From positions 1-56,180 of the forward strand of contig CAYZJD010000001.1 in NCBI GenBank assembly GCA_964478455.1: a stretch of 56,180 nucleotides of DNA, in the 5' to 3' direction. Shown here in pieces: positions 32,220 to 41,637 of this stretch. Numbering within the stretch: position 1 is the stretch's first letter; each line of letters begins with the position of its first letter. The notes below the pieces were generated by a model. The model was given only the letters and a program-made list of their open reading frames with translations. It made no database searches and had not been told where the DNA came from. The translations under genes and the position numbers were made by a program. The DNA comes from CAYZJD01 sp964478455. Lineage in GTDB: Bacteria > Acidobacteriota > Terriglobia > Bryobacterales > Bryobacteraceae.

Positions 32220-34305
32220 CTATGTCTCCAGATTCACCAGGTCGCTGGCGAGCGCCGTCAGGAACTCGGCCCGGCTCGTTTCGATGAAGAAATGCCCGCC
32301 GGGGAACATGTGTAGCATGAATGACGAGGAAGTCTGCTCGCGCCAAGGCTCGAGGTGCTCGCGGCGCACGTTCGGGTCGTCGCGGCCGCCGAAGGCCCGA
32401 ATCGGGCAGGGGAGCGGCGGCTCAGGCTCATAGACGTAATTGCGGTAGAGCTCGGCGTCCGCGCACAGGGCCGGCAGAATCAGCCGCAGCAGTTCCTCGT
32501 GCTCCAGCACCTCTTTCGGGAGGCCCTCGAGCCTTCGCAGCTCATCAATGAACTGCTGCTCGTCCGGCTCCGGCGGCGGCGCGTGCCCCAATCGGAATTG
32601 CGGCGCTCGTGCCGCCGAAACGAGCAGCGCCTGCGGCAGCGGCAGCCCGTTCCGCCGCAGCCAGCGCGCCAGCTCGAAGGCGACCGCCGCCCCCATGCTG
32701 TGCCCGAAAAAGGCAAACGGCGAACCGGCGTAAGGGCGGATCGCTGCGCCCAGTGCCTCAATGAGCGGCTCCATCCGCCGCGCCGGCGGTTCCTTGCCGC
32801 GGCTTTCGCGTCCGGGCAGGCGGGCCGGGCACACCTGGACGGCAGCGGGCATGGCTTCCCCCCAGCCACGGAATGCGGACGTGCCGCCGCCGGCGTGCGC
32901 GAAGCAGAACAATCTCAGCTTCGCGCCCGCGACCACCTCGGCTTTCGGGAACCACTCACCGGTGGTCGCGGCGGCGCCCGCTTTCTGCCGCAGCCGCAGC
33001 GCCAGCAGCGCGCGCTTCTCCGGCGACAGCCTGTCGAGTAGGGACTGCCCGATTGCCTCGTCCGGCGCCTCCTGTTTCTCCGCGGGCGCGCGTCGCGGAG
33101 CGCGGAGCACCTGTTCCAGCAGCCGTTCGAACGGCTCGATGCTGAGCGCTCCCGCGTAGTCGAGCGCGGCTGCCCGCGACGCCCGCGAGACCTCCTCCCA
33201 ATGCGCCCTGCTTCCAACGAGCCGCGTCAGCGCCTCCTCCCACGGACCCGTATCTTGTTCCGGCACCTCGGCCACCGGCACCATGTGCTCATCCAGTTGG
33301 GGACGGTAGTGCTTGATCGGCCGCACCGGCAGAAGGTACGGCTGCCCCATCATCGCTTCGGGGATGCCTCCCACGTTGCTCGCCATCACCGGAACGCCGC
33401 GCAGCATCGCCTCGACGATGATGCGCGACCGCGCCTCGGCCCACAATGACGGAACCAGCAGCACGCGCGTGCGGCTGAGGATCGCGTCGATCTGGTCCGC
33501 CGGCTCGAGTATCGTGATGTTGGGGTGCTTCCGCAGCGCTTCGAAGTCTTCCCGGTTCGTCCCCCAGGTCGGCACGGCTGCAAAGCGCACGTCAGGGAAC
33601 TGTCGGGCCAGGGCCAGCAGGATCGTGATGCCTTTGACTGCGCACGGGTTGACCAGCGTGATGAACTCGTTGTCGAACCGCCCGAGCAGTGGCCAGGGTC
33701 CGGGATCGAGCAGGGAAATCGGAACGTGAACGGCCTCGATTTCGCCCCAGCGGCGGATGTAATCCGCCACGTACCGGCTCACGCCCACGACGCCGTCCAC
33801 TTGCCGCAAGACTGCCGCCTTGACCTCGCCCGGAAACGCGCAGTCCGGCCCGAACGGCAGGGCCAGCGTCGCCCGGACCAGATAGACTACGCGCGCCCGC
33901 ACGGACCGGACCGCGGCCTCGAGCAACACTTGCGCCGGGTCGTCAGTCGAGGCCAGCACTACATCCGGATCGAATTCTTCGATCTGCGCCGCGAAGTATC
34001 CGCGCAGGTGCGGGTGGTTCGCAGCCGCGTGCACCTCGACGCCGGTAAGCCGGAAGCGTACAACGCCTGATTCGACGGTGTCCACCGCCATTGATCTCGC
34101 GGCCAGATCGGCCAGCAATTGTGCCTGCGCGGCCTCGCCGAAGCCCCGGATAGCGAAACTTCCGCGCCGGCCGAGGNNNNNNNNNNGCAACCACGCGGCA
34201 GGCGTGCCCGCGCGCCGCGAGCGTTTCCATCAGCAGTCGGTTGGAGCGATCGCCGCCTCCGTGAGAGGGATAGTAAAGGGAATTGTGAGCCAGCAGGATC
34301 CGCAT
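32220..34305 (-). CDS. GT4 glycosyltransferase fused to a type II thioesterase (interrupted by gap)
   Basis: The N-terminal start (ATG 34305, MRILLAHNSLYYPSHGGGDR) is separated from the rest by ten N at 34177-34186, with mismatched frames. The remainder is a GT-B fold enzyme with TLVNPCAVKG and the E-x7-E motif (WAEARSRIIVEAM). After a linker bearing LSPEKRALLALRLRQK comes a thioesterase like those in peptide synthetase clusters: FCFAHAGGG, catalytic Ser in FFGHSMGA, Asp in GGRDDPN, His in FPGGHFF. Fusing a sugar transferase to such a thioesterase is unusual. The upstream gene is a close paralogue of the sugar-transferase half. Product unknown; probably acts on a carrier-bound acyl group. Confidence 0.75.
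34177..34186. other. Scaffold gap (10 N)
   Basis: The gap falls within the N-terminal Rossmann domain of the glycosyltransferase-thioesterase gene. Reading frames on the two sides do not match across ten bases, so the true gap length is not ten or a base is missing. Confidence 0.85.
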
Positions 34306-34316
34306 TGCCCGCCGCG

Positions 34317-35627
34317 TCAAGCGCCCTCGGACCCCGCAGCTTTCTTGCGCAGCCGCTGGACGAGGAGCGCCCGCTTTTCTGCCGAAAGTCCCGCAAGCGA
34401 GTCGCGCAATCGCGCCCGCTCGACGGCCTCCACGCCCGGCGCCTCCCTCGGCGAAAGCGCCGACAGGAACTCGGTCATTCCCTCGGGACGGATGGACTCG
34501 ACGAACTGAAGCGCACGTTTCCTAGAAACCTCCGCTTCCTCCTCGTAAAGCGCGCGGTCGGTCAGCAACAGCCGCAGAGCTTCTTCCCACGGAGCGATGT
34601 CCTGCTCGGGCACGATGGCTTTCGGCAAGCCGTGCTCGTCGAACTCCGGCTCATAACGCTCGATTGCTCTCACCGGAACGACGAATCTCGTGCCCAGCTT
34701 GGCCTCCACCAGCCCGCCCGAATCGCTCGCGATCACGGGAATTCCGCGCAGCATCGCCTCCATCACGCTGAGGCCGAAGCCTTCGTACCACAGCGACGGC
34801 ATCAGCAGCACGCGCGTTCTCTCGAGCACTCGTTCGATGTTTCGCACATTGGCGAGCAGAGTCACATTCGGCAGTGTCTCCATCTCCTTGCGGTCCTCCA
34901 CCGTGGTGCCCCAACCGGCCAGCGCCGCGAACTGCCGCGCCGGAAATCGCCGGGCCAGCTCGAGGAAGATCGCGATGCCTTTGACGGCGCAGGGATTGAC
35001 GAGCGTGATCCAGTCGTTTTCAAACGAGCCGCACTTTCGGAACGGCCCGCTCCCGTAGATGGGGGGATGGATCACTTCCGCCCGGCAGCCGGCGTATTCG
35101 AGAATGTACTGCGCCGTGTGACGCGCGATGGCTACCACGCCGGCACAGTTCCGGACCAGCTCGGTTCCTTGCGGGTCCGTGTTCCAGCTTGCCGGTCCGA
35201 ATGGGAAGAGTTGCGGCGTGTGGGCAAGATAAACCACCCACCCCGCCCGATAGTGGTGTGCCTCGCGCAGCAGCACCTGACCGAGGTCTTCGCTCGACAC
35301 CAGCACCCAGTCCGGCCAGAACTCGCCGATCTGGCGCCTCAGCGTTTCGCTGCGTTTGCCGGGATCAGCGGCGGCGTAGACCAGGATGCCGGCGCGGTCG
35401 ATCACCTCTACGCCGTCGTACGCCTCGATGGTCCGCGCCAGCGCCCCCAGTTCCTCGCTCTCCATCTGCCGGCGCAGCCCGGCATCGTCGTGCAAGAGCC
35501 TGGCGCAGACGATCCGGCATTCGTGCCCCGCCCGCGCCAGCCGTTCCAGCCAGAAGAGGTTGCTGCGCGTGGCGCCACCTCTCGGCGGAACGTAGGAGGC
35601 ATTGGCCGCGAGCAGAATCCGCATCAT
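34317..35627 (-). CDS. GT4 family glycosyltransferase with assembly-line C-terminal tail (436 aa)
   Basis: A cytoplasmic GT-B glycosyltransferase. The N-domain starts MRILLAANASYVPPRGGATRSN (glycine-rich loop); the C-domain has TLVNPCAVKGIAIFLELA and E-x7-E in LWYEGFGLSVMEAM, where the second Glu binds the donor nucleotide sugar. The last 25 residues (LAGLSAEKRALLVQRLRKKA) match the short helix found at the ends or starts of peptide-synthetase modules, an odd feature for a sugar transferase. The next gene downstream is a tandem paralogue (shared VNPCAVKG, RTRVLL-PSLW, EAMLRG-PV-AS--GG). It starts directly after the FkbH-like gene stop (TAGATGATG). Confidence 0.8.
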   Translation of the reverse strand: MMRILLAANASYVPPRGGATRSNLFWLERLARAGHECRIVCARLLHDDAGLRRQMESEELGALARTIEAYDGVEVIDRAGILVYAAADPGKRSETLRRQIGEFWPDWVLVSSEDLGQVLLREAHHYRAGWVVYLAHTPQLFPFGPASWNTDPQGTELVRNCAGVVAIARHTAQYILEYAGCRAEVIHPPIYGSGPFRKCGSFENDWITLVNPCAVKGIAIFLELARRFPARQFAALAGWGTTVEDRKEMETLPNVTLLANVRNIERVLERTRVLLMPSLWYEGFGLSVMEAMLRGIPVIASDSGGLVEAKLGTRFVVPVRAIERYEPEFDEHGLPKAIVPEQDIAPWEEALRLLLTDRALYEEEAEVSRKRALQFVESIRPEGMTEFLSALSPREAPGVEAVERARLRDSLAGLSAEKRALLVQRLRKKAAGSEGA

Positions 35628-37823
35628 CTACCCCGGCCGGTCGCTCCCGGCCGCCTCCTGCTCCAGCAGCGCCCGCGCTTCCTCGTCCGAAAGGCTCTCG
35701 AGTTCCCGGAGCAGGTCAGCGTAATCGTCCGCTCCCACCCGCTCGATCTCGGCCAGCTCGATCGCCTTGGCCAGTTCGGCCACCGTGAACGCCCCGCCGT
35801 AAACGATCTCCAGCGAAAGGTCCGCGCCGAGCGTCTGCCGAACGCGCGAAAGGAGCTGCACCGCCAGCAGCGAATGGCCGCCGAGATCGAAGAAGTTGTC
35901 GTGGATGCCGACGGAGGGTACGTGCAGCAGTCCGGCCCATAGCGCGGCCAGCCGCCGTTCCAGGTCCGTTTGCGGCGCCGCTGCCGGCGCCATCACGTTC
36001 TTGTGGTTTCTCAAGCCGCCGCGAACCGCGCGAACGATGTCCTCCACGTGGGCCAGCTCACGGGCGATGCCCGCGAAGTCGATGCGGCTGCGCGCAGCGC
36101 CCACCCGCTCGTGCTCGACACTCTCCGGCTTCATCGGCGCGCCCACGGGTCTGTACGCTACTCCAGAGGCGTATTCCGCCGGAAACCGGAACGCAAAGCC
36201 GCCGTTGTAGGGTTCTCTGTACTGTGCGCCCACGCTCTCCAGGAACAGCAGCGCCGGCCGGTTCCGCTGCGACGGCGTGAACGGTACCTCCACCCGCTTC
36301 AGCCCCCGCTCGCGGGCGATCTCGCCCAACCGGGCAAGCATCCGATGCTCGACCCCGCGCCCGAGCGCGCGGCAGCTCAGCAGAAACGTGTCCACGTTGA
36401 GCGCGTCCGAATCGCTCCGGAACAGCACCACGCCCGTTAGCCCGTAGCTGCCGAACCGGTCGTCCACCGTTACCGTCAGGCATTCCAGTTCGTGGGAGGA
36501 AACCAGCGTCTGGATCTCGCTTTCCGTTCTGCGCACGGGCGAGGCGTTCATCTGGTTGGTCCGCTGCGTCAACTGAGCCACCCGAGCCAGTTGCGCCGCT
36601 GTCGCCGGCTCGATACGGATTTCCAGGCGCAGCGACCGGAGAAACTCCTCCAGGCTCGTCGCCTGTCGCTCCAGCTTCGCGCGCTCCGCTCTCTGAGCGT
36701 ACAGTGTGCTCCGCCTGCGGTCTTCTTCGGTCACCTTCGCGTGGTCGAACGCCCAGACGTGCTTCAGGAACTCCGGGATCCGCTCATCATCCGGCGGCAG
36801 TTGCAGCACTACCGCCTCCGGGCAGTTCGCCTCCACCTCGGCGCACTCCTCCGGGTTGTCGTCCACGAACAAGAAACTGTCGAGTCCCAGTTCCAGCTCC
36901 TCGGCCAGGGCCGAGATGTTTTCCGATTTCGGATTCCAGTTGATCCTGCGCTCGACGAAATGCTCCAACCGGAGCGGCATCTCAGGGTGGACGCGAAACG
37001 TTTCCAGCACGTCCTCTTCGTTGTTCTTGCTGCACAGGCACAGCAGCATGCCCATCTGCCGCTGCCGTAGCATGAACTCTTGAAGCAACCTGCGCGGCGG
37101 GTCCACGACCACCCCTTCCGGTCCGTCCTCTCCGCAGATGCCCTTCCACAGCGTGTCGTCGCAGTCGAGCACGATCACCTTGTACGGCGCCATCCGTATC
37201 GCCCGTACCTTGCGAGCAAGCGCCGTTCCCAGGGCGCCGAAATACTCCTGAGTGTACGGAATCCGCCCCAGCTCATCACCGTGCGGGTCATGCACTTCGC
37301 GGACGGGGTATAGGTCCTGGATTTCCTCGGGTCGCAGCAGGTGGACCGTGCTCAGGTCCTTCAATCCCTCCTCCACCAGCTCAGCCATCCGCGCCGTGAA
37401 GGATTTCCGCCCGGCGTCCGCCAGGAAGCTTGGTGAAGCCGGCGTGAGCGAAACCAGGATCGGAGCGGGGAACGACCGCGCCGCAACCGGTATCGCTGCG
37501 ACGAAGTTCCGCACGTTCTCTTCGAGCCCGCTCAGGCTTGCTCCAGCCGTCTCAGGAAACCGCGTCCAGTCCTCCAGCCGGACCAGGATCACGTTGACGC
37601 CGTTCGCGTTCCCGGCCAGCAGGCTCGCCGGATCGAGCAGTTGCTGGAAGACCTGGTTGTAAGGAGCGAACCGGACCTGGAAGTCCAGCCCTGTCTTGCG
37701 TGCCCAGAAAGCCAGCGTTTCTCCGATGGGTTCGGCAGTGAATGTGGAACTGACGGCGAGCAAGGGTTGCTCGGGGCGTTCGACGAGATCCGGCATTGAC
37801 AGGTGTTCAGTCTTCGCTCTCAT
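35628..37823 (-). CDS. FkbH-like HAD phosphatase with GNAT and carrier-protein domains (731 aa)
   Basis: FkbH-type enzymes load the glyceryl group of 1,3-bisphosphoglycerate onto a carrier protein. An N-terminal SGNH-like region (LAVSSTFTAEPI) precedes the HAD core with DxDxT in VLDCDDTLWKG (near residue 220) and FVDDNPEE. A GNAT-like segment follows (RALGRGVEHRMLARLGEIAR). The C-terminal carrier domain has the phosphopantetheine Ser in DNFFDLGGHSLLAVQLL (near 651). The chain ends in ELESLSDEEARALLEQE, a typical peptide-synthetase tail. ATG 37823 is chosen; ATG 37796 is also possible. No ketosynthase or adenylation domain is nearby, so the glyceryl unit is probably passed to the two glycosyltransferase partners. 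Confidence 0.85.
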   Translation of the reverse strand: MRAKTEHLSMPDLVERPEQPLLAVSSTFTAEPIGETLAFWARKTGLDFQVRFAPYNQVFQQLLDPASLLAGNANGVNVILVRLEDWTRFPETAGASLSGLEENVRNFVAAIPVAARSFPAPILVSLTPASPSFLADAGRKSFTARMAELVEEGLKDLSTVHLLRPEEIQDLYPVREVHDPHGDELGRIPYTQEYFGALGTALARKVRAIRMAPYKVIVLDCDDTLWKGICGEDGPEGVVVDPPRRLLQEFMLRQRQMGMLLCLCSKNNEEDVLETFRVHPEMPLRLEHFVERRINWNPKSENISALAEELELGLDSFLFVDDNPEECAEVEANCPEAVVLQLPPDDERIPEFLKHVWAFDHAKVTEEDRRRSTLYAQRAERAKLERQATSLEEFLRSLRLEIRIEPATAAQLARVAQLTQRTNQMNASPVRRTESEIQTLVSSHELECLTVTVDDRFGSYGLTGVVLFRSDSDALNVDTFLLSCRALGRGVEHRMLARLGEIARERGLKRVEVPFTPSQRNRPALLFLESVGAQYREPYNGGFAFRFPAEYASGVAYRPVGAPMKPESVEHERVGAARSRIDFAGIARELAHVEDIVRAVRGGLRNHKNVMAPAAAPQTDLERRLAALWAGLLHVPSVGIHDNFFDLGGHSLLAVQLLSRVRQTLGADLSLEIVYGGAFTVAELAKAIELAEIERVGADDYADLLRELESLSDEEARALLEQEAAGSDRPG

Positions 37824-37899
37824 TATGTCAAAAATGGTTGTTGACACCCGCTTTTTGGACGCGCCGCAGGTGGGTGAAAGGTACGGGCGACAATCTCGG

Positions 37900-39183
37900 A
37901 TGGCCGGCTTCGTCGAACTCCTCCGCCGCAACCGCAACTATCGCTCGCTGTGGCTGGCTCAGGTGATTAGCGAGGTCGGCGACTACTTCAACAATGTCGC
38001 CGTCTTCAGCCTCGCTCTCGAAGCCACCGGCTCCGGCCTCGTTGTCAGCGCGGTCATGCTCGCCCGCGCCATTCCCGCCGTACTGGCCGGCCCGATTGCC
38101 GGCGTAACCCTCGACCGGTACGACCGGAAGCGGATCATGATCCTGAGCGACCTCGTCCGGGCCGTCATCGCCGCCGCCTTCATCTTCACGATCCACCAGC
38201 GCGGGCCCGGCCTCCTTTACCTGCTCAGCGCTCTCCTGATGTTCGCCTCCCCGTTCTTCACCAGCGGCCGCGCGGCGATTCTCCCCACCATTGCGAGCCG
38301 GGAGGAACTGCACACGGCCAACGCGCTGACGCAGACCACGCAGTGGGCCACCATCGCCGCGGGAACCATGCTCGGCGGCTTCGCCACGGCCGGTTTCGGC
38401 TACCGCTGGGCGTTCCTTCTGAACGCCATCTCGTTCGTGGTTTCCGCCACGCTGGTGGCTCTCCTCCGCGCACCCACAGGCGACTTCCGTGCAACGGGGC
38501 AGGCCTCCGGGCCCGTCGTGCTGTTTGACACTCCCTCAGTGACCGGCCTTGCCCGCTACTTCCACGATTACCGCGAGGGCCTGCGGTTCATCGGAGCCGT
38601 GCCGTTGATCCTCGGCATCGCGCTGCTTCACGTGGGCTGGTCGCTCGGCGGCGGCGCCGCCCAGGTCCTGTTCGCCCTGTTCGGCCAGCAAGTCTTCCAG
38701 CGCGGAGCGGAAGGCATTGGAACCATCTGGGGCTTTGCCGGCATCGGGCTCCTGATTGGCGGCGCATTTGGCCACGCCGCCGGTCGGCGCGTGGATTACT
38801 CGGGCTACAAACGCGTCGTCGCCGTTTCCTACTTCGTCCACGGCGCCACTTACGTGGCCTTTAGCCTCATGGAGCGCTACTGGGCCGCGCTCGCCTTCAT
38901 CGCGCTCTCGCGGGTCGGTATGGCCGTCTGCTCCGTCCTCAACACCACCCAGTTGCTGCACCACACGCCGGACGAGTTTCGCGGGCGCGTGTTCTCCACC
39001 ATGGAATCGCTGCGGTGGGGAACGATGATGGTCTCGATGGCCGCCGCCGGCCTCGCTTCGGAATATTACAGTCCCCGCGCCATCGGCGTCGTGGCCGGCG
39101 GCCTGGGCGCGCTGACCGCGGTCCTGTGGGCTCTCGCCGCCTGGCGCGGAAAACTGCCCGAACCGTGGTCGGGGCGGCATTAG
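37900..39183 (+). CDS. MFS transporter, probable exporter (427 aa)
   Basis: A twelve-helix major-facilitator protein beginning MAGFVELLRRNRNYRSLWLAQVISEVGDYFN, the usual start of the DHA3-type (MefA/NreB-like) drug and metabolite exporters, with the loop 2-3 motif DRYDRKRIMI. It is divergent from the FkbH-like gene, with 76 bases between the starts, which suggests that it exports the product of that cluster. An in-frame start further upstream (near 37828) would add a short tail and cannot be excluded. Confidence 0.8.
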   Translation: MAGFVELLRRNRNYRSLWLAQVISEVGDYFNNVAVFSLALEATGSGLVVSAVMLARAIPAVLAGPIAGVTLDRYDRKRIMILSDLVRAVIAAAFIFTIHQRGPGLLYLLSALLMFASPFFTSGRAAILPTIASREELHTANALTQTTQWATIAAGTMLGGFATAGFGYRWAFLLNAISFVVSATLVALLRAPTGDFRATGQASGPVVLFDTPSVTGLARYFHDYREGLRFIGAVPLILGIALLHVGWSLGGGAAQVLFALFGQQVFQRGAEGIGTIWGFAGIGLLIGGAFGHAAGRRVDYSGYKRVVAVSYFVHGATYVAFSLMERYWAALAFIALSRVGMAVCSVLNTTQLLHHTPDEFRGRVFSTMESLRWGTMMVSMAAAGLASEYYSPRAIGVVAGGLGALTAVLWALAAWRGKLPEPWSGRH

Positions 39184-39278
39184 GAGGCACTGGCTCAGAT
39201 GCAGGGGCGCCGAGCGTCTCCTGCCAGCGGCCAGCTCCTTGTGCCTTGAGAAGCGCGAAGTGCGGGACGATGACGGCC

Positions 39279-39308
39279 TCGACACGTTCCCGGATGTCCG
39301 CGTATTAT
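39279..39308 (+). promoter_or_regulatory. Promoter of the HEPN/MNT toxin-antitoxin pair
   Basis: TCGACA (39279-39284) and TATTAT (39303-39308) are separated by 18 bases. The predicted transcription start near 39315 argues for the ATG at 39325 rather than 39307 or 39313. Confidence 0.55.
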
Positions 39309-39324
39309 GGTGATGGCAGGCACC

Positions 39325-39615
39325 ATGGGCATTACCGAGGTGCTGGGCGCGAAACGGGCGCAGATCCTGCAAACGGCCGCGAGGCATGGAGTGACGAGCG
39401 TTCGTGTTTTCGGCTCGGTGGCGCGAGGGGATGCCCGTGCGGACAGCGACGTTGACCTCCTCGTGGAGATGGAGCCGGGACGCAGCTTGATGGACATCGG
39501 CGGCCTGGTTATGGATCTCCAGGATCTTCTCGCCAGACGGGTGGATGTCGTCGAACCTCAGGGCCTGCACTGGTATGTCCGCGAACGCATCCTCGCCGAG
39601 GCGGTGCCGCTTTGA
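39325..39615 (+). CDS. mntA: MntA-type nucleotidyltransferase antitoxin (96 aa)
   Basis: A minimal nucleotidyltransferase with the GSxxRGxxxxxSDxDLxV signature (FGSVARGDARADSDVDLLVE), where the two Asp bind magnesium, and a third Asp in RRVDVVE. In HEPN/MNT (type VII) systems this protein adenylylates a tyrosine of the toxin to silence it. The start at ATG 39325 is inferred from the promoter; longer starts at 39307 and 39313 are possible. Its stop overlaps the toxin start. Confidence 0.85.
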   Translation: MGITEVLGAKRAQILQTAARHGVTSVRVFGSVARGDARADSDVDLLVEMEPGRSLMDIGGLVMDLQDLLARRVDVVEPQGLHWYVRERILAEAVPL

Positions 39616-39938
39616 AAGGCGACAGGCTGTATCTTCTGCACATCGCTGAGTGCATTCGGAAGATCCAGTCCTATACCGGCGGCCGCGAGTCCTTCTTTGG
39701 TGACCAGAAGACGCAAGACGCGGTTCTTCGGAATTTGCAGACAATGGCCGAGTCAACCCAGAGGCTGTCGGACGAGTTCAAGGCGCGGCATCCGTTCACG
39801 GAGTGGCGCAAGATCGCGGGTTTTCGAAATGTGCTCGTTCACGATTACCTCGGCATCAACCTTGAGCGAGTGTGGGAAGTGGTTGACAGAGATCTTCCGA
39901 TTCTTCTGACAAAGGTTGAGCGGGCGCTGGAGGAATAG
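39612..39938 (+). CDS. hepT: HEPN-domain toxin HepT (108 aa)
   Basis: A four-helix HEPN ribonuclease. The active motif R-x4-H-x-Y is intact in FRNVLVHDYLGI; the Tyr is the residue modified by the MntA partner. Earlier helices (LYLLHIAECIRKIQSY) and DUF86-type features are all present at normal length. TTG 39612 overlaps the antitoxin stop (TTGA), so production is coupled. Confidence 0.88.
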   Translation: MKGDRLYLLHIAECIRKIQSYTGGRESFFGDQKTQDAVLRNLQTMAESTQRLSDEFKARHPFTEWRKIAGFRNVLVHDYLGINLERVWEVVDRDLPILLTKVERALEE

Positions 39939-39979
39939 CCGCCGACAGCCCGCCGTGCCACACAAGGCTCAAGAGACGC

Positions 39980-40840
39980 TCAGGCAGTGTCCGCCTCGCA
40001 CAGCACGTTGTCGATCAGCCGCGTGCTGCCAAGCCAAGCCGCCACTGCGACACGCACCGGCCCTGTGATCGTCTTCACAGGCTGCATCTCCTCCGGATCA
40101 ACAATCTCCAGGTATTCGACGCGCAGGAGCGGCTGCTCGGCGATCACCGCCAGCGCCGCCTTGCGCACTTCCTCGGGATCGGTGGCGCCTCTCCGGATGA
40201 GGTCGCGGGCCGCCCGCAGTCCCTGGTAGAGCGCCGGGGCGACCTGCCGCTCGGCCGCGTTGAGGTGCTGATTGCGCGAACTCATCGCGAGCCCGTCCGG
40301 TTCGCGAACCGTCGGCGCCGCCACGATCTCTACCGGCATGTTCAAGTCACGCACCATGCGGCGGATCACCGCGAGCTGCTGGGCGTCCTTTTCGCCGAAG
40401 TAGGCCAGGTCGGGTTGCACCATGTTCAGCAGCTTGGTCACCACCGTAGCCACGCCGCGGAAGTGCCCGGGGCGGAACTTGCCGCAAAGCTTCTCGCTGA
40501 CCCGCTCGACTTCGACGAACGTTCGCTGACGGCCGGGGTACATCTCCTCGATAGAGGGCGCGAAGACGATGTCCACGCCTCGCGCCTTGCAGAAGGACAG
40601 ATCCGCATCGAGCGTCCTCGGATACCGCTCGTAATCGTCCTGCCGATTGAACTGAATAGGATTGACGAAGATGCTCACCACCACAAGTCCGCAGTCGCCC
40701 CGCGCCTGCTCGATCAGGCGTCCGTGCCCCGCGTGAAGCGCGCCCATCGTGGGCACCAGCCCAAGAGCGACGCCCGGCCGCCGCAGTTCAGCGAGGAGCT
40801 TCCGCAGCTCCCAGGCGGTGTGCACCAACAGGGAGTTCAT
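39980..40840 (-). CDS. panC: Pantothenate synthetase (286 aa)
   Basis: Joins pantoate and beta-alanine using ATP. It has the VPTMGALHAGH nucleotide-binding motif, the pantoate-binding FVNPIQFNRQDDYERYPRT stretch, GEKDAQQLAVIRRMVRDL and the MSSRN loop (KMSKS equivalent). Full length. It lies last in a minus-strand operon and its ATG overlaps the stop of panB by four bases. Confidence 0.95.
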   Translation of the reverse strand: MNSLLVHTAWELRKLLAELRRPGVALGLVPTMGALHAGHGRLIEQARGDCGLVVVSIFVNPIQFNRQDDYERYPRTLDADLSFCKARGVDIVFAPSIEEMYPGRQRTFVEVERVSEKLCGKFRPGHFRGVATVVTKLLNMVQPDLAYFGEKDAQQLAVIRRMVRDLNMPVEIVAAPTVREPDGLAMSSRNQHLNAAERQVAPALYQGLRAARDLIRRGATDPEEVRKAALAVIAEQPLLRVEYLEIVDPEEMQPVKTITGPVRVAVAAWLGSTRLIDNVLCEADTA

Positions 40841-41637
40841 GGCAGGGCGGGGAAGCGGCCGTCGCGCACCTCCTCGGCGTAGGCGCGCACCGCTTCGACG
40901 ATGTCGTCTGCCAGCGATGCGTACTGCTTGGCGAACGGCGGAACAAATTCCTCGGACAGTCCCAGCGCGTCGTAGCTTACCAGCACCTGACCGTCGCAGT
41001 ACGGTCCCGCGCCGATACCGATCGTCGGGATGCTCAGCTCGGCCGTCGCGGCCCGGGCGACGTCGGCCGGGATCGACTCAAGTACCACCGCGAACGCACC
41101 GGCTCGCTCGAGCTCCTGCGAGTCCGCCAGGAGCTGCTCCGCGTCGTGCTCCATCCGCGCCTGCTGCCGGTAACCGCCAAGCCGGTGGACCGACTGTGGC
41201 GTCAGGCCGAGGTGACCCATCACCGGGATACCGACGTCCGTCAGCCGGCGGACGGCTTCCGCCACGGGCGCGCCGCCCTCCATCTTCACCGCCGCAGCTC
41301 CGCCTTCCTGCAACAGCTTCCCGGCGTTTCGCACGGCCTCCGGGATGCTGCTCTGGAAGGTCAGGAACGGCATGTCGGCCACCACCAGCGCCCGGGACGT
41401 CCCGCGCCGCACCGCGCTCGTATGGTGGATCATCGCTTCGAGCGTCACCGGCAGAGTCGTGTCGTGGCCCATGATCACCATCCCGAGCGAGTCGCCCACC
41501 AGCAGCACATCGACGCCAGCACGGTCGAACAAGCGCGCCATGGTCGCATCGTATGCGGTGAGCATCACGATCTTCTCGCCGCGCTTCTTCTTTTCCTTGA
41601 GATCGGGAACTCGCACCCGCTTTCCGGTTTCAGACAT
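40837..41637 (-). CDS. panB: 3-methyl-2-oxobutanoate hydroxymethyltransferase (266 aa)
   Basis: Makes ketopantoate, the substrate of the next step toward pantothenate. Features are MLTAYDATMARLFDRAGVDVLLVGDSLGMV (metal-binding Asp in GDS), VKMEGG, GHLGLTPQSVH, VLESIPADVA and IGIGAGPYCDGQVLV. ATG 41637 is taken as start because it gives the typical N-terminus; the open frame upstream runs into the overlapping DUF2520 gene. No panE is in the window. Confidence 0.95.
   Translation of the reverse strand: MSETGKRVRVPDLKEKKKRGEKIVMLTAYDATMARLFDRAGVDVLLVGDSLGMVIMGHDTTLPVTLEAMIHHTSAVRRGTSRALVVADMPFLTFQSSIPEAVRNAGKLLQEGGAAAVKMEGGAPVAEAVRRLTDVGIPVMGHLGLTPQSVHRLGGYRQQARMEHDAEQLLADSQELERAGAFAVVLESIPADVARAATAELSIPTIGIGAGPYCDGQVLVSYDALGLSEEFVPPFAKQYASLADDIVEAVRAYAEEVRDGRFPALP

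Noticed and set aside
34119..35942. Long plus-strand open frame of about 600 codons opposite the glycosyltransferase genes
   Set aside because: It runs through the N gap and opposes two genes with clear family motifs; no domain is recognisable in it.
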